Notes: generated by a model from the letters alone, not told the origin. A stretch of 64,000 bases of DNA from Pseudomonas purpurea (GCF_039908635.1 NZ_CP150918.1:1922001-1986000), one strand, 5' to 3'. Positions 1-9,691 are shown, counted from the first letter of the stretch. Numbers and translations are program-made.

Positions 1-1136
1 GTGTCAACGGGCGACTGGAAGCCCGGTAGCGCGGGGCCGCTGGTGGCATTGCGGATTTGCCGGCCGCGGGCTTCGATCAGTTGGTAGAGGCTGTCGTAGC
101 GGTAGCGGTTGACCGACGCCGTGCGCTGGTTACGCAGGTAGCGACTCTGCTGGGCGGCATCGCTGATAGCGAGGATGTTGCCTACGGGGTCGTAGTCGTA
201 AGTCAGGTCCTGTAGTGGCGCTTTTCCAGGTGCCTGAGCCTTGAGGGACACCAGACGGCCATCCTCCGGGCGATACGTTGCGCAGGACACCACATCATTT
301 GCAGCGCGCTGTCGTTCAACCTGGCCGAAGGCGTTGTAGCGCAATTCGCTGAGCAGGCTCTGTTCATCGGTAACGTCCTGAAGTTTCAGGCGGACTTCAC
401 GCAGTTCCCCAGCGCAGGTCTGGCTGAATACCTGCCGATTGCCCTGCGTGTCGGTCTGGCTGAATAACTCTCCAGCAGCATTGCAGCGGATGCGAGTGGT
501 TGCATGCTCAGGCTCCAGCAACAGATCGCGCTCAGCCTCGACGGCGGGCCAGTCCACCGACCAATGCGGCTCGGCGATGAACTGCCGGGAATGATCGAGG
601 GGCGCACCCATGAGGCTGTATTCGCTGAAGTGCTGAGTACCGGCCGTGTCGTCATGGCGGATTAGCCGACCGCAGCGGTTGTGCTCCGCGGCCTCTGCTG
701 TGGCGCCATCGTAGGCGAAGCATGCGGTACGGCGCTCCGGTTCACCTTTGCCGTGTTCGAAAATGGCACGTGTGCGTAGCTGTTCGTCATACACCACACG
801 ACTTTGGCTGTGTTTCTGATCCCATCCTTGCAGCCTTTGTCCGGCCGCACCCGGTAACCCAAGGCGCCAGCCTGCGTCGCTGTTTTCGGACAGCAGCGCG
901 GCTCCCGACAGAGTGAAAACCGTGGACTGATTGGCCGCAGCGCCGGGGTTTCTCTCGAACCGTTGGAACTGACGAGGGTCGCGACACTGGATAAGGCGCC
1001 CGGCAGCATCATGAACCTGATGAGTGATTCGCACGTCCGGTGCATCGTCCGCGTTGCGGCGGTGATAGGCCACGGCACGCACCGCCAGCCCGCGAGGGTC
1101 GATCACAGCCAATGTGGGGGTGTGGGCGTGAGTCAT
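1..1136 (-). CDS. Tc toxin component C / Rhs-family protein, N-terminal part (cut by window edge)
   Basis: Reading leftward from the ATG at 1136 gives 378 uninterrupted codons to the window edge. The product begins MTHAHTPTLAVIDPRGLAVR and continues with RITHQVHDAAGRLIQ..DPR, the opening seen in TccC-type components of insecticidal toxin complexes. Tyr-Asp Rhs-type repeats follow (for example LTYDYDPVGNILAISDAAQQ and NRYRYDSLYQLIEARGR near residues 320-360). In the family this part forms the BC cocoon that encloses a variable C-terminal toxin, which lies outside this window. Family assignment is strong. Whether it is a TcC or another Rhs toxin, and what its effector is, cannot be seen here. 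Confidence 0.85.
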   Translation of the reverse strand, partial: MTHAHTPTLAVIDPRGLAVRAVAYHRRNADDAPDVRITHQVHDAAGRLIQCRDPRQFQRFERNPGAAANQSTVFTLSGAALLSENSDAGWRLGLPGAAGQRLQGWDQKHSQSRVVYDEQLRTRAIFEHGKGEPERRTACFAYDGATAEAAEHNRCGRLIRHDDTAGTQHFSEYSLMGAPLDHSRQFIAEPHWSVDWPAVEAERDLLLEPEHATTRIRCNAAGELFSQTDTQGNRQVFSQTCAGELREVRLKLQDVTDEQSLLSELRYNAFGQVERQRAANDVVSCATYRPEDGRLVSLKAQAPGKAPLQDLTYDYDPVGNILAISDAAQQSRYLRNQRTASVNRYRYDSLYQLIEARGRQIRNATSGPALPGFQSPVD

Positions 1137-1330
1137 GGGCAGTCCGTGTGAGCGAAATCAGGTAGAGGTTCTTTTCGGCTGTCCGCAGGGGCGTGTCAAC
1201 TGTCAGAACTAACAGGTCGGCCCCATTGTCATGGCTGGACTGTCATCATTCCTGGCAGTTACGGTCATTGCTGTCGGGCGGCGTCTTACGGACAATCAAC
1301 GCCTGTTTTGGTTTTTTCGGATGCACCGCT

Positions 1331-2137
1331 ATGTCGCAGCAGATATTTTTTACTCACGCCAACGGCTTTCCTTCGGGCACTTACGGCAAGTTGTTCGCGG
1401 CGTTGGCGCCGGAGTATCAGGTTGCACACTTGCAGCAGCACGCCCATGACCCACGGTTCCCGGCGGACGATAACTGGCACAACCTGGTGGACGAGCTGAT
1501 TCATCACCTTGAACAACAACCCGAGCCGGTATGGGGTGTTGGCCACTCGTTTGGCGGTGTGTTGCACCTGCACGCGGCGCTGCGTTGCCCAGAGCTGTAT
1601 CACGGGGTGGTGATGCTCGATTCGCCGGTGCTGACCCGTACCGACCAGTGGGTGATCCGTGCGGCCAAGCGTTTCGGGTTCATCGATCGGCTGACCCCCG
1701 CCGGGCGTACTTTGGGGCGTCGCGAAGAGTTCACTGACCTGGAAGCAGCCCGCCACTATTTCGCGGGTAAAACCCTGTTCCGTGGTTTTGACCCGGAATG
1801 CTTCGACGCCTACCTGCAACACGGTCTGCATCAGGTCGGTGACCGGTTGCGGTTGCGCTTCGACCCCGCGACGGAAATCAGCATCTATCGCGGCGTGCCT
1901 CACGTCAGCCCTGGTCGTACCCGCCAGTTGAAAGTGCCATTGGCGGTGGTGCGCGGCCGTCAGAGCCGGGTGGTCATGCGTCATCACGCCAGCTCGGTCG
2001 GGCGTATGCCCCAGGGCGAATCCCTGACCATGCCCGGTGGCCACATGTTCCCGCTGGAGCGCCCGCAAGACACCGCGACGCTGCTCAAGGAGCTTTTCAG
2101 CCGTTGGCAAGGGCGCCATGAGCGCAGTTGCGCATGA
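1331..2137 (+). CDS. alpha/beta hydrolase
   Basis: This 268-residue protein opens MSQQIFFTHANGFPSGTYG, an HxNGF oxyanion-loop style start. The nucleophile elbow is GHSFGG (Ser about residue 73) and a late His lies in GGHMFPLERP near residue 243, so the Ser-His pair of a serine hydrolase is present. The frame is open upstream to 1193, but the ATG at 1331 begins exactly at the first conserved beta strand and was chosen. The stop overlaps the next hydrolase gene (ATGA at 2134-2137), so the two are probably cotranscribed and translationally coupled. The substrate is unknown; esterase or thioesterase-like activity is an inference from the fold. Confidence 0.85.
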   Translation: MSQQIFFTHANGFPSGTYGKLFAALAPEYQVAHLQQHAHDPRFPADDNWHNLVDELIHHLEQQPEPVWGVGHSFGGVLHLHAALRCPELYHGVVMLDSPVLTRTDQWVIRAAKRFGFIDRLTPAGRTLGRREEFTDLEAARHYFAGKTLFRGFDPECFDAYLQHGLHQVGDRLRLRFDPATEISIYRGVPHVSPGRTRQLKVPLAVVRGRQSRVVMRHHASSVGRMPQGESLTMPGGHMFPLERPQDTATLLKELFSRWQGRHERSCA

Positions 2138-2988
2138 GCCCGGTCGTCGAAGAGGTCCGCCTGAGCCTGCCGCACATCGAGCTGGCGGCGCACCTGTTCG
2201 GCCCGGAAGACGGGTTGCCGGTGATTGCCTTGCACGGCTGGCTGGACAATGCCAACAGCTTTGCTCGCCTGGCACCCAGGCTCAAAGGGCTGCGTATCGT
2301 CGCGCTGGACATGGCCGGTCACGGTCATTCCGGGCATCGACCGATGGGTGCCGGTTATGCCTTGTGGGATTACGCTCATGATGTGTTGTGCGTCGCCGAG
2401 CAGTTGGGCTGGAAGCGTTTTGCGCTGCTGGGCCATTCCATGGGGGCGATTGTTTCGGTGGTGCTGGCTGGCGCCTTGCCGGAGCGGGTAACTCACCTGG
2501 CGCTGATCGACGGAGTGATTCCGCCAACCGCGACCCACGAGAACGCCGCCGAGCGCATGGGCATGGCCCTGCAAGCGCAACTGGACCTGCAAGAAAAGCG
2601 CAAACCGGTCTACACCACGCTGGACCGGGCCATCGAGGCGCGGATGAAGGGGGTGGTGGCGGTCAGCCGGGAAGCCGCCGAGTTGTTGGCCCAGCGCGGC
2701 TTGATGCCGGTGGCGGGCGGTTACACCTGGCGCACCGACAGTCGTCTGACCCTGGCCTCACCCTTGCGTCTGTCAGAAGAGCAGGCCATGTCCTTCGTGC
2801 AGCGGGTGAGTTGTCCTGCGCAATTGGTGGTTGCGGCTGACGGAATGCTTGCCAAGCATTCGGAGTTGCTTGAGCGTCTACCCTTTAGCCGTGAACAGCT
2901 GCCCGGCGGCCATCATGTGCACCTCAATGACGAGCCCGGTGCCGCCCTTGTTGCAGACTGTTTCAATCGGTTCTTCGCCGTTCCTTGA
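2134..2988 (+). CDS. alpha/beta hydrolase
   Basis: A second alpha/beta hydrolase (284 aa), distinct in sequence from its neighbour. The oxyanion region is [13 protein letters not shown], the nucleophile elbow is GHSMGA (Ser about residue 102), a [12 protein letters not shown] segment follows the family pattern, and the catalytic His is probably in [10 protein letters not shown] near residue 267. The ATG at 2134 overlaps the stop of the upstream hydrolase by four bases. A TTG two codons upstream is possible but less likely. The GST gene starts 50 bp downstream, so this may be a three- or four-gene operon. The substrate cannot be told from sequence. Confidence 0.85.
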   Translation: MSPVVEEVRLSLPHIELAAHLFGPEDGLPVIALHGWLDNANSFARLAPRLKGLRIVALDMAGHGHSGHRPMGAGYALWDYAHDVLCVAEQLGWKRFALLGHSMGAIVSVVLAGALPERVTHLALIDGVIPPTATHENAAERMGMALQAQLDLQEKRKPVYTTLDRAIEARMKGVVAVSREAAELLAQRGLMPVAGGYTWRTDSRLTLASPLRLSEEQAMSFVQRVSCPAQLVVAADGMLAKHSELLERLPFSREQLPGGHHVHLNDEPGAALVADCFNRFFAVP

Positions 2989-3038
2989 CTTGCAGCGGGC
3001 AACTGTCGAGGCTGGGCGGGTTGAAATGGGAGACAACC

Positions 3039-3698
3039 ATGATAGATCTCTACACCGCTGCGACCCCGAATGGCCACAAGGTCTCTATCGTGCTCGAGGA
3101 ACTCGACCTGCCCTACACGGTGCACGCCTTGAGTTTCGACCAGAAGGAACAAAAGGCACCTGCCTTTCTCAAGATCAATCCCAATGGCCGGATTCCGGCG
3201 ATTGTCGACCGCGCCAACGGCGATTTTGCCGTGTTCGAATCCGGCGCGATTCTTGTCTACCTCGCCGAATTGAGCGGGCAACTGCTGCCCAAGGACCCGA
3301 AAGGACGTTCGGTGGCGATCCAGTGGCTGATGTTCCAGATGGGTGGCATCGGCCCGATGCAGGGCCAGGCCAACGTGTTTTTCCGTTACTTTCCGGAAAA
3401 ACTCCAGGGCGCCATCGACCGCTACCAGCATGAAACCCGGCGTTTGTATGAAGTGCTGAACACGCGCCTGGAAACCGTCGAGTTTCTCGCCGACGAGTAC
3501 AGCATTGCCGACATCGCCACGTACCCGTGGGTGCGTGGCCATGAATGGTCCGGCGTTTCGGTGGACGGCTTGCCGGCCTTGCAGCGCTGGATGGCGGCCA
3601 TGGCCGCACGCCCGGCGGTCCAGCGTGGTTTGTTGGTGCCGCAACGCATTGACGATGCCAGCGTCGTCAAGGGCGCCCAGGCCATGCTGATCCGATGA
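3039..3698 (+). CDS. glutathione S-transferase family protein (YfcG/Ure2p-like)
   Basis: The 219-residue product has an N-terminal thioredoxin-fold domain (about residues 1-80) with [21 protein letters not shown], the cis-Pro region NPNGRIPAI and the glutathione-contact [12 protein letters not shown] helical C-terminal domain follows, with [22 protein letters not shown]. This matches the YfcG/Ure2p-like class, whose members act as disulfide-bond oxidoreductases with glutathione. The start at 3039 follows a GGGAGA ribosome site. The frame is open from 2985 but that extension has no conserved residues. The stop overlaps the next gene's ATG. Confidence 0.9.
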   Translation: MIDLYTAATPNGHKVSIVLEELDLPYTVHALSFDQKEQKAPAFLKINPNGRIPAIVDRANGDFAVFESGAILVYLAELSGQLLPKDPKGRSVAIQWLMFQMGGIGPMQGQANVFFRYFPEKLQGAIDRYQHETRRLYEVLNTRLETVEFLADEYSIADIATYPWVRGHEWSGVSVDGLPALQRWMAAMAARPAVQRGLLVPQRIDDASVVKGAQAMLIR

Positions 3699-4528
3699 GA
3701 ATGCCTTCAAGGTTGAAAAGCATGCGTTTAATCAGTCTGTTGGGATTGGGGTGTTTCAGTTCGCTGGTGTTTGCCGTCGATGTCCCCGCAAGTCACGATT
3801 TACCGCAGGTGCCACGTATGGCCGATGCCCAGATCGTCGACTATCGGCCCGCGGCGCCGCTTGAGCGGATCTATCCCATGGGCTCGATCCGCAAAATCAG
3901 TGGCCAGTTGCGCTTCGACGGTCAGGTCAGTGCCCGGGGGCAAGCTACTTCGGTAACCTACGAGTTGCCGCCGGAGCATTCGTCCACCGAAGCCTTCACC
4001 GCCGCCCGCGAAGCCCTGCAAAAGCAGGGCGCCGAGTTGCTGTTCTGGTGTCAGGCCCGCGATTGCGGCGAAAGCAGCCTCTGGGCCAACGAAGTCTTCG
4101 GCAATGCCAAGCTGTATGGCTCCGACAACGAACAGGCCTACCTGTTGTTGCGTCTGGCGGCCCCGCAGGACAATTCGCTGGTGGCGCTCTACAGCATCAC
4201 CCGTGGCAATCGCCGGGCTTACCTGCATGTCGAGCAGTTCGACGCCAATGCGCCGTTGGGTGAGCTGCTGCCGACCTCGGCGACCTTGCTGCGTCAACTC
4301 AAGGACACCGGCACGCTGGACTTCGCCAGGCTTGGCGGCGAGCCACAGGCCGCATGGCTGACCCTGCTTTCACGCGGGTTGAACCTGGACACCACGTTGC
4401 GGGTCAGTTTGTCTGGCGCCACGGCCGAAGCCTGGCGACAGGCGCTGGTGGGGCAGGGCGTTCGGGCGGCGCGGATGGAGACCGGTACGGTCGACACGCC
4501 GGGCCTGCATATCGAATTGCTGCGATAA
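3695..4528 (+). CDS. DUF4892 domain-containing exported protein
   Basis: A 277-residue protein with a basic start and a hydrophobic stretch ([18 protein letters not shown], about residues 10-27) that looks like a signal peptide ending before VDVPAS. The rest resembles DUF4892 proteins of pseudomonads: the [20 protein letters not shown] region and [19 protein letters not shown], with two Cys that could form a disulfide in the periplasm. No enzymatic motif is visible. The ATG at 3695 overlaps the upstream GST stop; an alternative ATG at 3722 would start directly at the signal peptide. Function unknown. Confidence 0.8.
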   Translation: MRMPSRLKSMRLISLLGLGCFSSLVFAVDVPASHDLPQVPRMADAQIVDYRPAAPLERIYPMGSIRKISGQLRFDGQVSARGQATSVTYELPPEHSSTEAFTAAREALQKQGAELLFWCQARDCGESSLWANEVFGNAKLYGSDNEQAYLLLRLAAPQDNSLVALYSITRGNRRAYLHVEQFDANAPLGELLPTSATLLRQLKDTGTLDFARLGGEPQAAWLTLLSRGLNLDTTLRVSLSGATAEAWRQALVGQGVRAARMETGTVDTPGLHIELLR

Positions 4529-4599
4529 ACCGCTCTGGGGCGAACGTGCGGCCCGCCGTTCGCCTACTCTTTGTCGATTGACCTTTCACGAGACTGTTC

Positions 4600-5652
4600 A
4601 TGCTCAATAACGATCGACTGTTGGTGCAGATTCTGTTGCTGGTGCTGTTTGGCGCCAGTTTCTGGGTGATGGCGCCGTTCTGGTCGGCGCTGTTCTGGGG
4701 GGCGGTGCTGGCGTTCGCCAGTTGGCCGCTGATGCGCCTGCTGACCCGTTTGCTTAACGGGCGTGAGTCGCTTGCGGCCGCGTTGCTGACCCTGGGCTGG
4801 ATGGTGCTGGTGGCGGCACCGATGGTCTGGCTGGGTTTGAACCTGGCTGATCATGTGCGCGATGCCACGACGTTCATCAAGGATGTTCAGGTCGATGGCC
4901 TGCCGGAAGCGCCGGTCTGGCTGGCAACGGTTCCTCTGGTCGGAGAACGGCTGGTGGGGCTCTGGAACAGCATCGATCAACAGGGTGCGGCGCTGATGCT
5001 GGCGGTCAAACCCTATCTGGGGCAGGTCGGCAACTGGTTGCTGGCGCGTAGCGCGCAGATCGGCGGCGGAATCCTGGAACTGACCTTAAGTATCGTGTTC
5101 GTGTTCTTTTTCTACCGCGATGGCCCGCGCCTGGCGATGTTCGTCCATCGCTTGCTGGAGCGGCTGATCGGTGACCGCGCCGGTTACTACATCGAACTGG
5201 TGGCCGGTACGGTACAGCGGGTGGTCAACGGGGTGATCGGCACTGCTGCCGCGCAGGCCATCCTGGCGGTGATCGGTTTCCTGATCGCCGGTGTCCCCGG
5301 TGCGCTGGTGCTGGGCATCGTGACTTTCCTGCTCAGCCTGATTCCCATGGGCCCGCCGCTGGTGTGGATTCCCGCCACGGCGTGGCTGGCCTGGAAAGGC
5401 GAGTACGGGATGGCGGTGTTCCTCGGTATCTGGGGCACGTTCATCATCAGCGGTGTCGACAACGTGCTCAAACCCTACCTCATCAGCCGTGGCGGTAACC
5501 TGCCGCTGGTGATTGTGTTGCTGGGGGTGTTTGGCGGGTTGATTGCCTTCGGCTTCATTGGCCTGTTTATCGGCCCGACTTTGCTGGCGGTGGCGTACAG
5601 CCTGTTGATCGACTGGAGTGCGAGCCAGGCGCGGGGTGAAGACAAACGCTGA
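4600..5652 (+). CDS. AI-2E family transporter (PerM/YdiK-type membrane protein)
   Basis: The 350-residue product is an integral membrane protein with two hydrophobic N-terminal hairpins (about residues 8-40 and 60-85). A soluble middle part follows, then a C-terminal membrane block containing PGALVLGIVTFLLSLIPMGPP and the family stretch DNVLKPYLISRGGNLPLVIVLLGVFGGL. This is the signature of the AI-2E transporter/PerM family. Family members are proposed secondary transporters; substrates are mostly unproven and autoinducer export should not be assumed. It lies about 70 bp after the DUF4892 gene and is probably the last gene of the rightward group. Confidence 0.88.
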   Translation: MLNNDRLLVQILLLVLFGASFWVMAPFWSALFWGAVLAFASWPLMRLLTRLLNGRESLAAALLTLGWMVLVAAPMVWLGLNLADHVRDATTFIKDVQVDGLPEAPVWLATVPLVGERLVGLWNSIDQQGAALMLAVKPYLGQVGNWLLARSAQIGGGILELTLSIVFVFFFYRDGPRLAMFVHRLLERLIGDRAGYYIELVAGTVQRVVNGVIGTAAAQAILAVIGFLIAGVPGALVLGIVTFLLSLIPMGPPLVWIPATAWLAWKGEYGMAVFLGIWGTFIISGVDNVLKPYLISRGGNLPLVIVLLGVFGGLIAFGFIGLFIGPTLLAVAYSLLIDWSASQARGEDKR

Positions 5653-5745
5653 CCGACGAAGGCGAGGGCGCAGGTTCCCTCGCTACCGCGCTCGGATCGC
5701 GACGCTCAGGCACTGACCCACGCAGCGGCGTATCTGTTGCGCTGC

Positions 5746-6801
5746 CTACAGGGAAGCAGGCGTGCGTGACAAGCGAACGACCGCCGTCAGGCCGCCTCCC
5801 GGGGTCTCTTCCAGGCTCAACTGTCCGCCCATGCGTTGCGCGGCCTCGCGGGCGATGGTCATGCCCAGGCCAACGCCGCCGGAGTTGCGATTGCGTGAAC
5901 CTTCCAGGCGATAGAACGGCTCGAACACCGCTTCACGTTTGTCCGCCGCGATCCCGGGGCCGTGATCAATGACACGAATCAGCAACTGCTCGCGGTTGTC
6001 TTCAAGGCTGATCAAGGCGTACCCGGCGTAGCGCAAGGCGTTGTCCAACAGGTTGTTGAGGCAGGAGCGCAAGGCCATTGGCTGCACGTGCAACGGTGCG
6101 CAGTGGCCTTGGGCCTGAACGTCGGCCCCCTGGTCCTGAGCGTTTTCGCTGAGGGATTCAACCAGTGCCTGCACATCCATCAACTGCCAGGCTTCGCTGG
6201 TGCGTTGTTCGTGCAGGTAGCTGAGGGTGGCGTCGAGCATGCCGATCATGTCGTCGAGGTCCTGGCGCATCTGCCCCTGCAACTTGTGGTCGTCAATCTG
6301 TTCGAGTCTTAGCTTGAGGCGCGACAGCGGCGTGCGCAGGTCATGGGAAACAGCGCCGAGCATGCGCCCGCGCTGCTGCACTTGCTGGCGAATGCGTTGC
6401 TGCATCAGGTTGAAGGTGTGCGCGGCTTGCCGCGCCTCGCGCGGGCCGGACTCATCGAGTGGCGGGCTGTCGAGGTTTTCGCTGAGGCGTTCGGCGGCGG
6501 CGCTCAAGCGCTGGATCGGCCGGCTCAGCAACTTGGCACCGTACCAGGCGGCAATAATCAGGGAAATGAACTGGAAGGTCAGCGGCACCAACGGCCCGCC
6601 AAACCACGGCCGTGGCGGGCGTGGTTCGAAGCGCGGATGGGGCGGGCGAGTCCCGTCAAGTTCGGCGGAAAACCGCGATGGTGGCGCAGGTGGAGGGCCG
6701 TAATGGTGAAACCAGAAAAACGCCAGCAGGTGCGCCAGCACGATCGCCACCAGCAGCACCCCGAACAGGCGGCCGAACAGCGTATCGAAGCGCATGCGCA
6801 T
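5746..6801 (-). CDS. sensor histidine kinase, OmpR-type partner
   Basis: A 351-residue kinase: TM1 at about residues 10-30, a short periplasmic segment rich in Pro, Arg and His (about 31-72), TM2 (about 73-92), HAMP linker (LSRPIQRLSAAAERL), H-box GAVSHDLRTPLSRL (phospho-His about residue 155), N-box NNLLDNALRYA, G1 DHGPGI and G2 GVGLGMTIAREAAQ. All catalytic boxes are intact. It overlaps the response-regulator stop by ATGA, so regulator and kinase are translationally coupled. The input signal is unknown; the compact proline-rich sensor loop leaves little room for a folded domain and suggests sensing of pH, metal, or the membrane itself. Confidence 0.93.
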   Translation of the reverse strand: MRMRFDTLFGRLFGVLLVAIVLAHLLAFFWFHHYGPPPAPPSRFSAELDGTRPPHPRFEPRPPRPWFGGPLVPLTFQFISLIIAAWYGAKLLSRPIQRLSAAAERLSENLDSPPLDESGPREARQAAHTFNLMQQRIRQQVQQRGRMLGAVSHDLRTPLSRLKLRLEQIDDHKLQGQMRQDLDDMIGMLDATLSYLHEQRTSEAWQLMDVQALVESLSENAQDQGADVQAQGHCAPLHVQPMALRSCLNNLLDNALRYAGYALISLEDNREQLLIRVIDHGPGIAADKREAVFEPFYRLEGSRNRNSGGVGLGMTIAREAAQRMGGQLSLEETPGGGLTAVVRLSRTPASL

Positions 6802-7565
6802 CAGCCGATGTCTCGGGCGTCGAACAGGTAACCCTCGCCACGTACGGTCTTGATCAATTGCGGGGCCTTGGGGTCGTCGCCAAGTTTTTGCCGCAGGCGC
6901 GAGACCAGCAGGTCGATGCTGCGATCAAACGCCTCGATCGAGCGGCCCCGGGCCGCGTCGAGCAACTGTTCACGGCTGAGCACCCGGCGCGGACGTTCGA
7001 TAAATACCCAGAGCAGGCGGAATTCGGCGTTCGACAGCGGCACCACCAGGCCATCGTCGGCGATCAATTGGCGCAACACGCTGTTGAGCCGCCAGTTGTC
7101 GAAGCGGATATTGGCGCGCTGCTCGGTGCGGTCGTCGCGCACCCGGCGCAGAATGGTCTGAATCCGTGCCACCAGCTCCCGAGGTTCGAACGGCTTGGCC
7201 ATGTAATCGTCGGCACCCAGTTCCAGGCCGATAATCCGGTCGGTGGGTTCACAACGGGCGGTGAGCATCAGGATCGGGATGTCCGACTCGCTGCGCAGCC
7301 AGCGGCACAGCGACAAACCGTCTTCGCCGGGCAGCATCAGGTCGAGGACCACCACGTCGAAGTGCTCGGCCAGCAACGCCTGGCGCATGGCGTTGCCATC
7401 GGTCACGCCGCTGGCGAGGATGTTGAAGCGGGCCAGGTAGTCGATCAGCAGCTCGCGGATCGGTACGTCATCGTCGACGATCAGCGCGCGGGTGTTCCAG
7501 CGTTTGTCGTCGGCCGAGGCGGACGTTTTCAGGTCATCATTCATCGGAGCTGGACTGTTGTGCAT
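6801..7565 (-). CDS. response regulator, OmpR/PhoB family
   Basis: The product has an N-terminal receiver domain (RALIVDDDVPIREL; phospho-acceptor Asp in VVVLDLMLPGEDG; switch Thr in ILMLTA; Lys in MAKPFEP). A C-terminal winged helix ends SIDLLVSRLRQKLGD..LIKTVRGEGYLF. It is upstream of and overlaps the cognate kinase gene. Several in-frame starts exist: 7601, 7583, 7565 and 7544. None has a strong Shine-Dalgarno sequence, and the domain itself starts about 20 residues after 7565, so the exact N-terminus is uncertain. Target genes cannot be deduced. Confidence 0.92.
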   Translation of the reverse strand: MHNSPAPMNDDLKTSASADDKRWNTRALIVDDDVPIRELLIDYLARFNILASGVTDGNAMRQALLAEHFDVVVLDLMLPGEDGLSLCRWLRSESDIPILMLTARCEPTDRIIGLELGADDYMAKPFEPRELVARIQTILRRVRDDRTEQRANIRFDNWRLNSVLRQLIADDGLVVPLSNAEFRLLWVFIERPRRVLSREQLLDAARGRSIEAFDRSIDLLVSRLRQKLGDDPKAPQLIKTVRGEGYLFDARDIG

Positions 7566-7859
7566 GGAGGGTTCATCTGCCATAGAGGCTGCCAACCACA
7601 AAAGATAGGCTGCGAGGTTGTGGTTTCAGCATAGGCGTCCGGCCGCAAGGCGGGAAGCGCTGCAAGGACGTAGTGCGGCGCAAGAGGGTAGCCCCGGCGA
7701 ATGTTGTGGACGTGTCGTGTGTGTATCGAAGTCGACACAAATGCTGGCGTTGCACGGGTTGCAGTTGCCGTTGAGGATGAATTACCGATCATCGGGTCCC
7801 GTACGGGCTCGCGTTCCGCTACAATGCGCGCCGATTTCGACTTGCCTGAGAGCCCACTC
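7566..7859. promoter_or_regulatory. divergent intergenic region between response regulator and pyrF
   Basis: This 294-bp gap separates divergent genes and must hold both promoters. A TACAAT at 7820-7825, followed by a GC-rich stretch, is a reasonable -10 for pyrF, but no convincing -35 is seen 17 bp upstream. No RNA gene or repeat is visible. Confidence 0.3.
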
Positions 7860-8558
7860 ATGTCCGCCTGCCAGACTCCTATCATCGTCGCCCTGGATTT
7901 CCCTACCCGTGACGCCGCACTGAAGCTGGCCGACCAGTTGGACCCGAAACTGTGCCGGGTCAAAGTCGGTAAAGAGCTGTTCACCAGCTGCGCTTCGGAA
8001 ATTGTCGGGACCCTGCGCGACAAGGGTTTCGAAGTGTTCCTGGACCTCAAGTTCCACGACATCCCGAACACCACCGCCATGGCGGTCAAGGCTGCGGCGG
8101 AAATGGGCGTGTGGATGGTCAATGTGCACTGCTCCGGTGGCCTGCGCATGATGGCCGCGTGCCGCGAAGTGCTCGACCAGCGCACGGGCCCGAAACCGCT
8201 GCTGATTGGCGTGACCGTGCTGACCAGCATGGAGCGTGAGGACCTGGCGGGCATCGGCCTGGACATCGAACCGCAGGAGCAGGTGCTGCGCCTCGCGGCC
8301 CTGGCGGAAAAAGCCGGGATGGACGGCTTGGTGTGCTCAGCCCTGGAAGCCCAGGCGCTGAAAGCCGCGCACCCGTCGCTGCAACTGGTGACCCCGGGGA
8401 TTCGTCCGGCGGGCAGCGCCCAGGACGACCAGCGCCGAATCCTGACGCCACGCCAGGCCCTGGATGCCGGTTCCGACTACCTGGTAATCGGTCGTCCGAT
8501 CAGCCAGGCGGCTGATCCGGCCAAGGCACTGGCCGCCGTAGTCGCCGAACTGGCGTAA
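7860..8558 (+). CDS. pyrF: orotidine 5'-phosphate decarboxylase
   Basis: PyrF catalyses the last step of de novo UMP synthesis, decarboxylation of OMP, in the cytoplasm. The 232-residue product starts [20 protein letters not shown] and contains the active-site block [21 protein letters not shown] with the DxKxxD pattern. The phosphate-binding C-terminus follows ([35 protein letters not shown]). Length is normal for the short bacterial form. The frame is open upstream to 7701, but the conserved N-terminus fixes the start at 7860. It stands alone, with a REPIN directly behind it. Confidence 0.97.
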   Translation: MSACQTPIIVALDFPTRDAALKLADQLDPKLCRVKVGKELFTSCASEIVGTLRDKGFEVFLDLKFHDIPNTTAMAVKAAAEMGVWMVNVHCSGGLRMMAACREVLDQRTGPKPLLIGVTVLTSMEREDLAGIGLDIEPQEQVLRLAALAEKAGMDGLVCSALEAQALKAAHPSLQLVTPGIRPAGSAQDDQRRILTPRQALDAGSDYLVIGRPISQAADPAKALAAVVAELA

Positions 8559-8571
8559 ACGCTACTGAAAC

Positions 8572-8658
8572 TGTGGGAGCGGGCTTGCTCGCGAAGAGAG
8601 TATCAGGGACATCAATGTCGCCTGACACACTGCTTTCGCGAACAAGCCCGCTCCCACA
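8572..8658. repeat. REPIN: two REP sequences in inverted orientation
   Basis: An imperfect 24-base REP (tgtgggagcgggcttgctcg, continuing cgaa) at 8572-8596 is mirrored by its reverse complement at 8635-8658 with about 38 bp between. This is the REP doublet organisation typical of fluorescens-group pseudomonads, mobilised in trans by a RAYT transposase not present here. It lies between the convergent pyrF and oxidoreductase genes and may also act as a bidirectional mRNA-end hairpin. Confidence 0.85.
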
Positions 8659-8686
8659 TTTGTTTGTGGTGTCTTCAGATATTGGG

Positions 8687-9691
8687 TCAGACCTTCAACA
8701 CCAGCTTGCCGAAGTTCTCACCGCTGAACAGCTTCATCAGCGTTTCCGGGAACGTCTCCAGCCCTTCAACGATGTCTTCCTTGCTCTTGAGTTGCCCCTT
8801 GGCCATCCACTCGGCCATCTCCTGGCCGGCAGCGGCGAATTGCGCGGCGTAATCCATCACCACGAAACCCTCCATTCGCGCACGGTTGACCAGCAACGAC
8901 AGGTAATTGGCCGGGCCCTTGACCGCCTCTTTGTTGTTGTACTGGCTGATGGCGCCGCAGATCACCACGCGCGCCTTCATGTTCAGGCGGCTGAGCACGG
9001 CATCGAGAATATCGCCGCCAACGTTGTCGAAATACACGTCGACCCCTTTCGGGCATTCGCGTTTGAGACCGGCAATGACGTCTTCATTCTTGTAGTCGAT
9101 GACACCGTCGAAACCCAACTCATCCATCAGAAACTTGCATTTGTCGGCGCCGCCCGCAATGCCGACCACGCGGCAGCCTTTGATTTTGGCGATCTGCCCG
9201 GCGATGCTGCCTACCGCACCGGCGGCGCCGGACAGCACCACGGTTTCACCGGCCTTCGGCGCGCCGACATCGAGCAGGGCGAAATAGGCGGTCATGCCGG
9301 TCATGCCCAGGGCTGACAGGTAGCGCGGCAACGGCGCCAGTTTCGGATCTACCTTGTAGAAACCTCTAGGCTCGCCCAGGAAGTAATCCTGCACACCCAG
9401 CGCGCCGTTGACGTAATCGCCCACCGCAAACCCCGGGTTGTTCGAAGCAATGACTTGGCCCACGCCCAGCGCCCGCATGACTTCACCAAGGCCCACGGGC
9501 GGGATGTACGACTTGCCTTCGTTCATCCAGCCACGCATGGCCGGGTCCAGTGACAGGTACTCGTTCTTGACCAGGATCTGGCCCGCCGCCGGTTCGCCGA
9601 CCGGAACCTGCTGATAGGTGAAGGTTTCGCGAGTCGCTGCACCCACCGGGCGTTTGGCGAGGAGGAACTGACGGTTGATCTGGGCAGTCAT
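8687..9691 (-). CDS. curA: NADP-dependent MDR oxidoreductase, CurA-like
   Basis: A 334-residue zinc-free medium-chain dehydrogenase/reductase. The N-terminus has NEYLSLDPAMRGWMNE and PPVGLGEVMRALGVGQV. The nucleotide-binding domain carries AAGAVGSIAGQIAKIKGCRVVGIAGG, a glycine-rich Rossmann motif, and the C-terminus has CGAISQYN and the GKLVLKV end. These features match the YncB/CurA and PTGR/leukotriene-B4-dehydrogenase-like family that reduces conjugated double bonds using NADPH. The curA symbol is by family resemblance only; physiological substrate unknown. The gene is divergent from the downstream SDR gene. Confidence 0.85.
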   Translation of the reverse strand: MTAQINRQFLLAKRPVGAATRETFTYQQVPVGEPAAGQILVKNEYLSLDPAMRGWMNEGKSYIPPVGLGEVMRALGVGQVIASNNPGFAVGDYVNGALGVQDYFLGEPRGFYKVDPKLAPLPRYLSALGMTGMTAYFALLDVGAPKAGETVVLSGAAGAVGSIAGQIAKIKGCRVVGIAGGADKCKFLMDELGFDGVIDYKNEDVIAGLKRECPKGVDVYFDNVGGDILDAVLSRLNMKARVVICGAISQYNNKEAVKGPANYLSLLVNRARMEGFVVMDYAAQFAAAGQEMAEWMAKGQLKSKEDIVEGLETFPETLMKLFSGENFGKLVLKV

